Translations under genes and position numbers: made by a program
In this document: piece after piece, positions 8,607-16,621 of the stretch
Position numbering within the stretch: position 1 is the stretch's first letter
Layout of the letters: every line of letters begins with the position of its first letter
Notes under the pieces: generated by a model
Told to the model about the DNA's origin: nothing
Database searches by the model: none
The model's input: only the letters and a program-made list of their open reading frames with translations
Assembly: GCF_004053875.1 (NCBI RefSeq)
Contig: NZ_SBIP01000007.1
Location: forward strand, 62,001-126,000
From: Neorhizobium lilium
Lineage (GTDB): Bacteria; Pseudomonadota; Alphaproteobacteria; Rhizobiales; Rhizobiaceae
DNA length: 64,000 nt
Direction: 5' to 3'

Positions 8607-8644
8607 GAACGCCCGCGCTGACCAACGCGTCATCACGTCTAAGC

Positions 8645-8734
8645 GGAGAGGTGGCTGAGTGGTCGAAAGCACCGCACTCGAAATGCGGCATACGGGCAAC
8701 CGTATCGTGGGTTCGAATCCCACCCTCTCCGCCA
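8645..8734 (+). tRNA. tRNA-Ser (anticodon CGA)
   Basis: A complete class II tRNA is visible. The acceptor GGAGAGG pairs with CCTCTCC, followed by G and an encoded CCA. The D arm is GCTGAGTGGTCGAAAGC. The anticodon stem CCGCA/TGCGG holds the loop CTCGAAA with anticodon CGA (8679-8681), reading UCG. A long variable arm follows, then the T arm GTGGG-TTCGAAT-CCCAC. The long variable arm and anticodon identify serine. No integrase or duplicated 3' end lies downstream, so it is not an occupied attachment site here. Confidence 0.98.
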
Positions 8735-8973
8735 TACCTTTTTCTTCTCTGTGCTTCCAAAGGCTCCGCGCACCAGATCGAATTGCATTGCAAGATGTGC
8801 GAGCAAGCGCCAAGCGCGACGTCCAGCAAGTGGCAGGATCGCGAACGCAGGCGCCAGCGGTTGCCAGGAGGAAGGGAAGGGCGCGGGGATGAATTTTTTT
8901 AGAGGTCCCTTGAAAAAGCCGACAACCCTCCCGAGCAATCGTTTTACTCACCCTGTTAGCAAATGATTCTTCT

Positions 8974-9002
8974 CTCGAAAAAATCGCGAACTGGTACTAT
9001 AT
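8974..9002 (+). promoter_or_regulatory. Predicted promoter of the zincin gene
   Basis: CTCGAA (8974-8979), exactly 17 bp, then a perfect CTATAT (8997-9002) fit the rhizobial housekeeping promoter at 10 of 12 positions. It gives a ~17-nt leader that ends with the strong SD GTAAGGAGG before the ATG at 9026. Confidence 0.55.
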
Positions 9003-9025
9003 GGGCCTGATCGTAAGGAGGCCCT

Positions 9026-9463
9026 ATGGCTCGCATTGACCAGACAGATGATTGGCAGGATCGCCATGCGCCGACGATCAGCACGTTCGAATCGTTGGCG
9101 ATCGATGCCTATGGTCACCTTCCTGAGGAATTCCGGTCCCTTACAAAAAACCTGATCATCGAGATCGAAGAATTTCCGGATGACGATGTCTTTGAGGACA
9201 TGGCATTGGAAACTCCCTTCGATCTGCTGGGACTTTTCGAGGGACGAGGCATTTCCGAGCGCTTCACGGTGGAAACGGGGGAATTGCCGAACCGTATCAG
9301 GCTGTATCGCCGGCCGATCCTGGATTATTGGGCCGAGAATGAGGAAACGCTGGGCGATATCATTACCCATGTGCTTATCCACGAAATCGGCCACCATTTC
9401 GGTCTGAGCGATGACGACATGGAGCGCATCGAAGCAAGCGCGGAAGAAGCAGCCCAGCGTTGA
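9026..9463 (+). CDS. Minimal zincin-like metallopeptidase (Zincin_1 family)
   Basis: This 145-residue protein resembles the short zincin-like family (PF06262 type) found in many alphaproteobacteria and actinobacteria. Near the C-terminus is HEIGHHFGLSDDDM (119-132), holding the HExxH zinc motif with His119, Glu120 and His123 and the downstream Gly-Leu-Ser-Asp that supplies the third ligand. The N-terminus is acidic, with no signal peptide, suggesting a cytoplasmic protein. The start is set by a near-perfect SD (GTAAGGAGG) five bases upstream. The gene stands alone between the tRNA and the convergent DUF1737 gene. The physiological substrate is unknown. Confidence 0.9.
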   Translation: MARIDQTDDWQDRHAPTISTFESLAIDAYGHLPEEFRSLTKNLIIEIEEFPDDDVFEDMALETPFDLLGLFEGRGISERFTVETGELPNRIRLYRRPILDYWAENEETLGDIITHVLIHEIGHHFGLSDDDMERIEASAEEAAQR

Positions 9464-9470
9464 ACTCCGC

Positions 9471-9677
9471 TCACTGCTCTCCCAGCTTCATCTCCGGATC
9501 GTAATCCTTACCCTCTACCGTCTTGGTAACGGCCTGACCGCAATACAATTTGTTTTCTGAATGGTTGAAAGAAAGACTGGGGGCGCCGTGCAGCTCCCAG
9601 CCTTTGTTCAACGCGGCCGTCACCCGGTGGCAGAAGCTCGCATCGTCGGGGCCGGTCAGGAAGCGGTAGACTTTCAT
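9471..9677 (-). CDS. DUF1737 small protein
   Basis: The 68-residue protein MKVYRFLTGPDDASFCHRVT and onward matches the DUF1737 type: a short domain with GWELHGAPSLSFN and CGQAVTKTV. It probably folds as a small alpha-beta unit. No function is established. Its ATG overlaps the stop of the CitE-like gene (ATGA, 9674-9677), so it is translated with it. It converges on the zincin gene with only 7 bp between stops. Confidence 0.85.
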   Translation of the reverse strand: MKVYRFLTGPDDASFCHRVTAALNKGWELHGAPSLSFNHSENKLYCGQAVTKTVEGKDYDPEMKLGEQ

Positions 9678-10579
9678 GAGGTTTTCCTTGTTCTAGCGGC
9701 AATATGCTTGGCTGTGGCGAGAAGCCGTTCAGCCTCCACCAGATGCAATCTTTCAACCATCTTGCCGTTCAGGTTGATCACGTTGAGATGTTCGGTCCCT
9801 GCCTTGGCAAAAGCGGCGACAATGCTCTCCGCCTCTCGCACGGCCAGCGGATCAGGCCCGAAATGGCGGTTGGCCGGCTCGATCTGACTCGGATGGATCA
9901 GCATCTTGCCGCAAAATCCCATGGCGCGACCCTGAGCGCATTCTGCCTCCAGGGCTTCCATGTCCTGAAAATCGTTGAAGACGCTGTCGATAATATCCAG
10001 GCCATGGGCGCGTCCTGCAAGCAGGATCTGCATCAGCCAGGGCACGAGATAAGCCCGCCCAGACCCCGGAAGAACACCGCTTTCCTTGCGCAGATCGTTG
10101 AGCCCCACCACCAGGCACTGCAGTCTTTCATCCGCAAGCGCAATCGTCGGCGCATTCAGGATGCCCTTCGGCGTCTCGATCATCGCCCATATGGCGATCT
10201 CCTGTGTCGATCCAGCATCCGAAAGGATATCCGCCACCGCCTGGATATCGGAGACATGCTCCACTTTCGGAATCAGAACCGCATCCGGCTGTGTCTCGAT
10301 CACCAGTTCCATGTCCGCGCTTCCAAAGTCGGAATCCATTGGATTGATCCGGATGATCCTCTCGACACCGGATGAAGCCGTTTCCTTAAAGAACAGACGA
10401 AGATTGTCCCGTGCTTCCGCCTTCTTTTGCGGTGCGACCGAATCCTCCAAATCGAATATCACCGCGTCGCAATCCAATGCCTGGACCTTTCTCAATGCTC
10501 GGATATTAACGGATGGTACACTGAGAACCGAACGGCGGAGAGAAGCCGGAGCAGAATTGATAACAGTCAAAGCTTTCAT
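9674..10579 (-). CDS. HpcH/HpaI aldolase / citrate lyase beta-subunit-like protein
   Basis: The 301-residue protein is a CitE-like TIM-barrel lyase: LRRSVLSVPSVNIRALRKVQALDCDAVIFDLEDSV at the start, RIIRINPMDSDF with the acyl-CoA/metal loop, AIWAMIETPKGILNAPTIA with the catalytic Glu region, and KMLIHPSQIEPANRHFGP near the end. Such proteins act on malyl-CoA, citramalyl-CoA or related CoA thioesters with Mg2+. The residues do not let me choose among them. It is co-translated with the DUF1737 gene and divergent from a small membrane protein gene. Stand-alone CitE homologues of this kind are not part of citrate lyase, and none of its other subunits is nearby. Confidence 0.88.
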   Translation of the reverse strand: MKALTVINSAPASLRRSVLSVPSVNIRALRKVQALDCDAVIFDLEDSVAPQKKAEARDNLRLFFKETASSGVERIIRINPMDSDFGSADMELVIETQPDAVLIPKVEHVSDIQAVADILSDAGSTQEIAIWAMIETPKGILNAPTIALADERLQCLVVGLNDLRKESGVLPGSGRAYLVPWLMQILLAGRAHGLDIIDSVFNDFQDMEALEAECAQGRAMGFCGKMLIHPSQIEPANRHFGPDPLAVREAESIVAAFAKAGTEHLNVINLNGKMVERLHLVEAERLLATAKHIAARTRKTS

Positions 10580-10688
10580 CGCGGATTTGTGACAATCTTT
10601 TTAGCCGTCGGTACTACGACATAGGAAAAGCCCTCTTGCAAGAGAAGGTCTCAAGGGCCACATTTCCTGGTGAAGAGAGGTTTTGAAC

Positions 10689-10916
10689 ATGCAAAACATT
10701 CGCGCATTATTCGTTATCGTTTCGGCCATTGCCGTGCTTGCCGCCGCCGCTTTCCTTACGGCATCGCTGACAGTCGCCTTCGCAGGAATACTGGCAATCC
10801 TGTCGATCGGCAGGGCTGTTTCCGCGCAGCTTAAACCTGTGCCTGTCAAGGTGAAGGCAAACCAGCGCGAAATGCGCGTCTGGAACGACGGTCGCGGCAC
10901 CATCATCGATCTTTAG
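10689..10916 (+). CDS. Small membrane protein, 75 aa, unknown function
   Basis: The protein is MQNIRALFVIVSAIAVLAAA followed by a second hydrophobic stretch (TASLTVAFAGILAILSIG), then a polar tail KPVPVKVKANQREMRVWNDG ending IIDL. It has one long or two short membrane segments and a cytoplasmic-looking basic tail. The ATG at 10689 is chosen because AGAGAGG lies 8 bases upstream; a TTG at 10683 is too close. I do not recognise a named family. The gene stands alone between the CitE-like gene and leuD, with a weak bulged hairpin (10975-10996) beyond its end. Confidence 0.75.
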   Translation: MQNIRALFVIVSAIAVLAAAAFLTASLTVAFAGILAILSIGRAVSAQLKPVPVKVKANQREMRVWNDGRGTIIDL

Positions 10917-11053
10917 AGAGTAGGATCGGCCTGTAAGAAGCAGACAGTCTCCGCTTCGCGTAGCAGAGTACCGGTTGAGGGCAAACTGCCCTTCAAATTT
11001 GGCCGGTTTTGCTTTATTGGAGCATCCGCAGAGACATTTTGCGGAGACGGGTC

Positions 11054-11659
11054 ATGGAAAAATTCACCAAACTTACCGGCGTTGCTGCGCCGCTTCCGGT
11101 TGTCAATATCGACACGGACATGATCATCCCCAAGGATTATCTTAAGACCATCAAGCGAACCGGCTTGGGCAAGGGGCTTTTTGCGGAAGCCCGTTACCGG
11201 GAAGACGGTTCGGAAAACCCGGATTTTGTGCTCAACAAGCCGGCTTATCGTACTGCCAAGATCCTCGTGGCAGGCGATAATTTCGGTTGCGGCTCCTCTC
11301 GTGAGCACGCTCCATGGGCCCTTCTCGACTACGGCATCCGCTGCGTCATTTCGACGAGCTTTGCCGACATCTTCTACAATAACTGCTTCAAAAACGGCAT
11401 ACTGCCGATCGTGGTTAGCCATGAAGACCTCGACAAGCTGATGGACGACGCCTCGCGCGGTTCCAACGCCATCCTTGCTATCGATCTCGAAGCTCAAGAG
11501 ATCACTGGTCCAGACGGCGGCTCCATCCGCTTCGACATCGATCCCGGCCGTCGCCACATCCTGCTCGAAGGACTGGACGACATCGCCTCCACCATGAAGA
11601 GCGATGCGGTCATCAGCAGCTTCGAAAACAAGAACCAGGCCGAGCGCCCCTGGCTCTAA
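11054..11659 (+). CDS. leuD: 3-isopropylmalate dehydratase small subunit
   Basis: LeuD pairs with LeuC (not in this window) to isomerise 2- to 3-isopropylmalate in leucine synthesis. The 201-residue protein has the swivelling-domain signatures VNIDTDMIIPKDYLKT, ILVAGDNFGCGSSREHAPWAL and IRCVISTSFADIFYNNCFKNG. The start at 11054 (MEKFTKLTG) has GGAGACGGG upstream; the longer frame adds non-homologous residues. It is followed after 13 bp by a RidA gene and then leuB. Confidence 0.98.
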   Translation: MEKFTKLTGVAAPLPVVNIDTDMIIPKDYLKTIKRTGLGKGLFAEARYREDGSENPDFVLNKPAYRTAKILVAGDNFGCGSSREHAPWALLDYGIRCVISTSFADIFYNNCFKNGILPIVVSHEDLDKLMDDASRGSNAILAIDLEAQEITGPDGGSIRFDIDPGRRHILLEGLDDIASTMKSDAVISSFENKNQAERPWL

Positions 11660-11672
11660 GGGGACGCGCCTC

Positions 11673-12062
11673 ATGGTTCAGCGCATTTCCTCCGGCTCGC
11701 CGTTCGAATCCAGGATCGGCTACTCGCGAGCCGTGGTGGATGGAGACATGGTCTATGTCTCCGGCACTACCGGCTATGACTATGCTAATTTGGAAATGCC
11801 GGACGATGTCGCGGCCCAGACCCGCAATGCACTCGGTACTATCGAAAAAGCGCTTCGTGAGGCCGGCAGTGGCCTGAACGATATTCTGCGCGTCCGCTAT
11901 TATCTGACCGACATGGCGCATTACGATGCCGTGGTGGAGGTGCTGGGTGCTGCCTTCGCGGAAGTTCGCCCTGCTGCCACCATGGTCGTTTGCGGGCTGA
12001 CGGCGCCGGAAATGAAAATCGAGATAGAGGCAACCGCCCGCATCGGTGCCGGCGCCCGCTGA
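11673..12062 (+). CDS. RidA/YjgF family protein
   Basis: The 129-residue protein has the RidA (YER057c/UK114) trimer fold: SPFESRIGYSRAVVDGDMVYVSGTTGYD, then DVAAQTRNALGTIEKALREAG and a C-terminal segment RPAATMVVCGLTAPEMKIEIEA. The Arg-Pro-Ala near the end matches the usual substrate-binding arginine of enamine/imine deaminases. RidA proteins clear 2-aminoacrylate and related imines that inhibit PLP enzymes, including those of branched-chain amino acid synthesis, which suits its place between leuD and leuB. Membership in the strict RidA subgroup is not certain. Confidence 0.9.
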   Translation: MVQRISSGSPFESRIGYSRAVVDGDMVYVSGTTGYDYANLEMPDDVAAQTRNALGTIEKALREAGSGLNDILRVRYYLTDMAHYDAVVEVLGAAFAEVRPAATMVVCGLTAPEMKIEIEATARIGAGAR

Positions 12063-12166
12063 GATCATGACCTCGTCGCTTCAGGCTCCGGCGAGGCTTC
12101 TGCCATAAGCAACTAACCGTTGCGTGGACGAACAGAGCCTGTCGAACCGCAAGGATTGCACACAAC

Positions 12167-13279
12167 ATGGCCAAAACTCTCTTCCTTTTGCCCGGCGACG
12201 GCATCGGCCCCGAAGCAATGGGCGAAGTCCGCAAGATCATCGCCTATATGAACGAAGAACTGGCAGCGGATTTCGTTCTGGACGAGGGTCTTGTTGGCGG
12301 TGCAGCCTATGATGCCCATGGCGCTGCGATTTCTGAGGAAGATATGGCCAAGGCCATGCAGGCGGATGCAGTCCTGTTCGGCGCCGTCGGCGGGCCGAAG
12401 TGGGATGCCGTGCCCTACGATGTTCGCCCGGAAGCCGGCCTTCTGCGGCTGCGCAAGGACATGCAGCTCTTCGCCAACCTGCGCCCGGCCATCTGCTACC
12501 CGGCGCTTGCCTCGGCCTCCTCTCTGAAACCGGAACTGGTGGAGGGCCTTGATATCCTGATCGTCCGCGAGCTGACCGGCGGCGTCTATTTCGGCGAACC
12601 CAAGGAAATCATCGATCTCGGCAACGGCCAGAAGCGCGGCATCGATACCCAGATCTATGATACCTACGAGATCGAGCGTATTGCCGGCGTTGCCTTCGAA
12701 CTGGCGCGCACCCGCAAGAATACCGTCTGCTCCATGGAAAAACGCAACGTCATGAAGTCGGGCGTCCTCTGGAACCAGGTCGTGACCGAAACGCACAAGC
12801 GTTCCTATTCGGATGTGAAGCTCGAGCATATGCTGGCCGATGCCGGCGGGATGCAGCTGGTTCGGCAGCCAAAGCAATTCGACGTGATCGTGACCGACAA
12901 CCTGTTCGGCGACATGCTGTCCGACGTCGCGGCCATGCTGACGGGCTCCTTGGGCATGCTGCCCTCGGCGTCGCTCGGCGCTCCCGATGCCAGGACGGGC
13001 AAGCGCAAGGCGCTATACGAGCCCGTGCATGGTTCGGCTCCTGATATCGCCGGCAAAGGCATCGCGAACCCGATCGCCATGATTGCGTCCTTCGCCATGT
13101 GCCTGCGCTACTCCTTCGACATGGTGAAGGAGGCGGACAGCCTTGAAAAGGCGATCGCCGACGTACTCGACCAGGGCATCCGCACCAGCGACATCATGGC
13201 GGAGGGCGCTCGTCAGGTGGGCACGGTCGAGATGGGCGATACCATTCTAAAGACCTTCGCCGGGCTTCAGTCTCGGTAA
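12167..13279 (+). CDS. leuB: 3-isopropylmalate dehydrogenase
   Basis: LeuB oxidatively decarboxylates 3-isopropylmalate to 2-oxoisocaproate with NAD. The 370-residue protein shows LFLLPGDGIGPEAMGEVRKI, FGAVGGPKWD, RELTGGVYFGEPK, the catalytic Tyr/Lys region and FDVIVTDNLFGDMLSDVAAM followed by YEPVHGSAPDIAGKGIANP, all diagnostic of the beta-decarboxylating dehydrogenase family and its leucine branch. It lies 104 bp after ridA and completes a leuD-ridA-leuB cluster. Confidence 0.98.
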   Translation: MAKTLFLLPGDGIGPEAMGEVRKIIAYMNEELAADFVLDEGLVGGAAYDAHGAAISEEDMAKAMQADAVLFGAVGGPKWDAVPYDVRPEAGLLRLRKDMQLFANLRPAICYPALASASSLKPELVEGLDILIVRELTGGVYFGEPKEIIDLGNGQKRGIDTQIYDTYEIERIAGVAFELARTRKNTVCSMEKRNVMKSGVLWNQVVTETHKRSYSDVKLEHMLADAGGMQLVRQPKQFDVIVTDNLFGDMLSDVAAMLTGSLGMLPSASLGAPDARTGKRKALYEPVHGSAPDIAGKGIANPIAMIASFAMCLRYSFDMVKEADSLEKAIADVLDQGIRTSDIMAEGARQVGTVEMGDTILKTFAGLQSR

Positions 13280-13377
13280 GCAGCGTTAACCGTCATCGCA
13301 AACAGGCTGTTTTTCTCTTGTCATCCAAGGCCGCTAAACTGGCCGCAGTGGCATCCGGAAAGACGAGCCTGTTCGCA

Positions 13378-14208
13378 ATGCAGATATCCATGGCGAGGGT
13401 AATGGACGGTCTTGCCCGTCGGCGAAGGCGGTGCAAGGCGGCTAGCTTTTCGGCCTGCTGCTCCCGGTCCTGGGCCTTCGTGGTCTTCAACCTTGTGCTT
13501 CTGGCTCTATTCCTGCTGGACGGGCCAGTCGCCGCCTATATTAGGGTCCACCGCCTGGAGGTAAGGCCTGTCGGCAGCGTGATCACCGATTTCGGACAGT
13601 CAGGCTGGATCCTCGCTGCCAGCCTCCTCATTTGCGCGGAAGCCTACCTTGCCTACCGCCTTTCGCCATCATGCCGTAGACGTTTTCAGGCAGCCTTTGT
13701 CGGCCATATGGCGCTTTATGTCTTCCTTTGCGTGGCTTTGTCTGGTGTCACCGCAAACCTGCTGAAACGTGTGATCGGCCGGGCACGCCCGGTCCTTTAC
13801 GACCAGCTCGGCATGCTGAGCCTGAATTTCTTTGCGGGCTCCTCCCGGTTCGAGAGCTTCCCATCCGGCCACGCCACCACGATCGGCGCTTTCATGATGG
13901 CGATGGCGCTGCTCGCCCCGCCTTTCCGGCTGGTCTTTCTTGTCATGGGCCTATGGCTTGGCTTTTCCCGGGTTATCGTCGGAGCGCATTATCCCAGCGA
14001 TGTCATTGCAGGCCTTGCCCTGGGAGCCTGGTTTTCACTGGTTATCGCGATCCTCTTTTCGCGCCACAGGCTTCTGTTTCGCCAGACCGGCGAAGGTTGG
14101 CCCCTTTTGCGCCGGCCGGTTCCCTTGTCGCTTCTGCCGCCGTCGATTACCTATCCCAAGCCGGCCTTCCGCTTGTATGGCTCCTCTTCCGCTTCCATCC
14201 GGACATAG
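13378..14208 (+). CDS. PAP2-family lipid phosphatase
   Basis: The protein (276 residues from this start) has the three PAP2 motifs: K130 to RP138 (KRVIGRARP), PSGH (162-165) and SRVIVGAHYPSD (197-208) with the catalytic His204. Several hydrophobic helices make it an integral membrane phosphatase, probably acting on lipid phosphates such as phosphatidate or undecaprenyl diphosphate on the periplasmic face. The start is uncertain: in-frame TTG at 13318, ATG at 13378 and ATG at 13402 are all open and none has a clear SD. It converges on the MHS transporter gene across a hairpin. Confidence 0.88.
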   Translation: MQISMARVMDGLARRRRRCKAASFSACCSRSWAFVVFNLVLLALFLLDGPVAAYIRVHRLEVRPVGSVITDFGQSGWILAASLLICAEAYLAYRLSPSCRRRFQAAFVGHMALYVFLCVALSGVTANLLKRVIGRARPVLYDQLGMLSLNFFAGSSRFESFPSGHATTIGAFMMAMALLAPPFRLVFLVMGLWLGFSRVIVGAHYPSDVIAGLALGAWFSLVIAILFSRHRLLFRQTGEGWPLLRRPVPLSLLPPSITYPKPAFRLYGSSSASIRT

Positions 14209-14211
14209 AAA

Positions 14212-14243
14212 AACCCCGGCCACTTGAAAAGGCGGCCGGGGTT
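14212..14243 (-). terminator. Terminator between PAP2 gene and MHS transporter
   Basis: The inverted repeat AACCCCGGCC (14212-14221) and GGCCGGGGTT (14234-14243) encloses 12 nt. Read leftward the stem ends in TTTTTC, an intrinsic terminator for the transporter gene; read rightward it lacks a T-run. Confidence 0.75.
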
Positions 14244-14261
14244 GTCGCATCAGTCTGGCAT

Positions 14262-16145
14262 TTATTCAGCGTTGATGTCGCGGTCCTTCGTTTCCGGCAG
14301 GAAGATCATCCCGATCACAAGGGTGATGGCTGCAAAAACGATCGGATACCAGAGGCCGTAGTAGATATTGCCGGCGGCCGCACTCATCGCGAAGGCTGTT
14401 GCCGGCAGTAGCCCGCCGAACCAGCCATTGCCGATATGATAAGGCAGCGACATGCCGGTGTAGCGGATGCGGGTCGGAAAGAGTTCGACCAGCAAGGCGG
14501 CAATCGGGCCGTAGACCATGGTCACGTAGAGGACCAGCACGAACAGGACCGCGATCGTTCCGATCCAGTTTACCTGCGCCGGATCGGCCGTCATGCTGAA
14601 CGCACCGCCATTGGCGATCGTGTAGACCGGCATGTCAGTAACGCCCTTGCCCTCGTCGGCCGTCAGGAGCTTCTGGGAAACGAGGTCGGCCGCAGGGACG
14701 GTCGCCTTTTCGCCACCACGAATAGCGGCCGCATCGAGACCCAGTTCCGGGTTGGCTGCAATAAACGCATCGAGCTTCGCGTCCGGCACTTTGATGGCTC
14801 CTCGCTTCAGCGGGTAGCCGGCATCGTGCAGGGCAACGTTCACATTCTTCTCGAGAGCCGACTGCTTGGCCTTGGCGTCGGCGCCGGCAGCGATCGCATC
14901 ATAGCTGGCGATGGTCTTATCGGCGATCTTGACCACGGCGGGTTGACCCGCCGGCCCCGGCACCACGTCATAAGGCACGGAGTTCCTGGTCAGAAAGGAA
15001 GTTGCGATATCGCATGAACTGGTGAACTTCGAGGTGCCAGTCGGGTTGAACTGGAACTTGCAGTCTGCCGGATCGGCCGTCACCGTGGCGCGAATGGTCG
15101 CCTGGGCTTCGGCAAGGGCCGGGTTCGCCATCGAGGTCAGGGCTTTGAAGAGCGGCATGTAGGTAACCGCCGCGATCAGAAGTCCGGCCATGATGATCGG
15201 CTTGCGGCCGATGCGGTCCGAGAGACCACCGAAGACCACGAAGAAGGGCGCGGCCAGCGCCAGGGCGATCGCGACCATGATGTTTGCGGACTGAAGATCG
15301 ACCTTCAGGATATTCTGCAGGAAGAACAGCGCATAGAACTGGCCCCCATACCATACGACCGCTTGGCCCATTGTCGCACCCAAGAGAGCGATGATTGCGA
15401 TCTTGGCATTGCTCCATTGGCCGAAAGCTTCCGTCAGCGGCGCCTTGGAGCCTTTGCCTTCCGCCTTCATCTTCTGGAAAGCGGGCGACTCGTTCATCTT
15501 GAGCCGGATCCACACCGATACGCCGAGCAGGACGACCGAAACCAGGAACGGAATGCGCCATCCCCAGGCCGCGAAGGCCGCGTTGCCCATCAGTGTCTGG
15601 ACCACGATGATGACGACCAGCGACAGGAAGAGGCCGAGCGTCGCCGTTGTCTGGATCCAGGAGGTGAAATATCCGCGCCGGCCGTGCGGCGCATGTTCGG
15701 CTACATAAGTGGCCGCACCGCCGTACTCACCACCCAGCGCAAGACCCTGCAGAAGGCGAAGCACGATGAGGATGATAGGAGCTGCAATGCCAATCGTTGC
15801 GGCGCCTGGAAGAACGCCGACCAGGAAGGTGGAGGCACCCATGATCAGGATGGTGACGAGGAAGGTATATTTGCGCCCGACAAGATCGCCGAGACGACCG
15901 AATACGAGGGCGCCGAACGGGCGAACAAGAAAGCCTGCCGCAAATGCCAGAAGCGTAAAGATGTTGCGCGTTGCTTCAGGGTACTGGGTAAAGAAGGTCG
16001 CCCCGATATAGGTTGCCAGCGAACCATAGAGATAGAAATCGTACCATTCGAAAACCGTGCCGAGGGACGAAGCGAAGATGACCTTCTTCTCCTCCCGCGT
16101 CATTGGAGCGGCTTTGGTGCCGGCCGCCGTTGCGACATTTGCCAT
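14262..16145 (-). CDS. MHS-family (metabolite:H+ symporter) MFS transporter with large periplasmic insert
   Basis: The 627-residue protein begins MANVATAAGTKAAP with GGGAGGA upstream. MHS signatures include GTVFEWYDFYLYGSLA, FGRLGDLVGRK in the 2-3 loop and GLSDRIGRK in the 8-9 loop. It is unusually long: between the ninth predicted helix and the helix WIGTIAVLFVLVLY there are about 170 residues (~350-525) with no membrane segment, containing two cysteines near 362 that could form a disulfide. By topology this insert faces the periplasm. MHS members usually carry dicarboxylates, proline/betaine or shikimate-like acids in symport with protons; the substrate here is unknown. Confidence 0.9.
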   Translation of the reverse strand: MANVATAAGTKAAPMTREEKKVIFASSLGTVFEWYDFYLYGSLATYIGATFFTQYPEATRNIFTLLAFAAGFLVRPFGALVFGRLGDLVGRKYTFLVTILIMGASTFLVGVLPGAATIGIAAPIILIVLRLLQGLALGGEYGGAATYVAEHAPHGRRGYFTSWIQTTATLGLFLSLVVIIVVQTLMGNAAFAAWGWRIPFLVSVVLLGVSVWIRLKMNESPAFQKMKAEGKGSKAPLTEAFGQWSNAKIAIIALLGATMGQAVVWYGGQFYALFFLQNILKVDLQSANIMVAIALALAAPFFVVFGGLSDRIGRKPIIMAGLLIAAVTYMPLFKALTSMANPALAEAQATIRATVTADPADCKFQFNPTGTSKFTSSCDIATSFLTRNSVPYDVVPGPAGQPAVVKIADKTIASYDAIAAGADAKAKQSALEKNVNVALHDAGYPLKRGAIKVPDAKLDAFIAANPELGLDAAAIRGGEKATVPAADLVSQKLLTADEGKGVTDMPVYTIANGGAFSMTADPAQVNWIGTIAVLFVLVLYVTMVYGPIAALLVELFPTRIRYTGMSLPYHIGNGWFGGLLPATAFAMSAAAGNIYYGLWYPIVFAAITLVIGMIFLPETKDRDINAE

Positions 16146-16621
16146 TTGCGTCCTCCCGCGAAGATGAAACCTTACTCCAGAGCCAGCATGTTCCCTCCTG
16201 AACCTGACTTTGGAGCATTTCACAGGATGGCAGGATTCGAGACAAAGGAAGAGAGATGCTTTGGGATTATGACTTTCGTCTAATACCGGCCAGTATCATC
16301 CCTCGGTCGCGCCTGTAGCGCCGATGCTGCATTGCCTTGACTCACTGCGAAAATCTTCTAAACAGACCAGCAAACGGGAAAACGCCCAGATGCACGCCTG
16401 CGATTCTTCCAGTGCTGTCTTTGAACTGCCGCCTCTTCGGGCTGCGCAGTGGGTATGCGATTCCGCCTTTTCAAAAACCAAGGCCAAAACGACGACGAAA
16501 ACCGTCTGACGTCTCTGGCCTGCCGCTCTCTCCCCGGCTTGGCTGGGGATCAGGAATACTGCGACCATACCGCGGTTTTCCCCCTCACAAGATCGAGGAG
16601 AGACAGAAAGAGAGCACTGAA
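16146..16621. other. Intergenic region between MHS transporter and asd
   Basis: This 476-bp gap between divergent genes has no convincing gene; the short frames on both strands lack SDs and coding character. CTTGAC at 16336-16341 is a perfect -35, but 17 bp downstream lies only TAAACA, so an asd promoter here with a ~250-nt leader is weakly supported. Confidence 0.4.

Noticed and set aside
8645..9025. Possible integration site at the 3' end of tRNA-Ser
   Set aside because: No integrase, no duplicated tRNA tail, and the next gene is an ordinary zincin; nothing foreign is seen.
10633..10644. 12-bp palindrome CTCTTGCAAGAG between the CitE-like gene and the small membrane gene
   Set aside because: A short palindrome is expected by chance at this length and no promoter or regulator gene next to it supports an operator.
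10975..10996. Hairpin TTGAGGGCA / TGCCCTTCAA upstream of leuD
   Set aside because: One base bulge, no T-run and no conserved riboswitch or attenuator features; too weak to list as a terminator.
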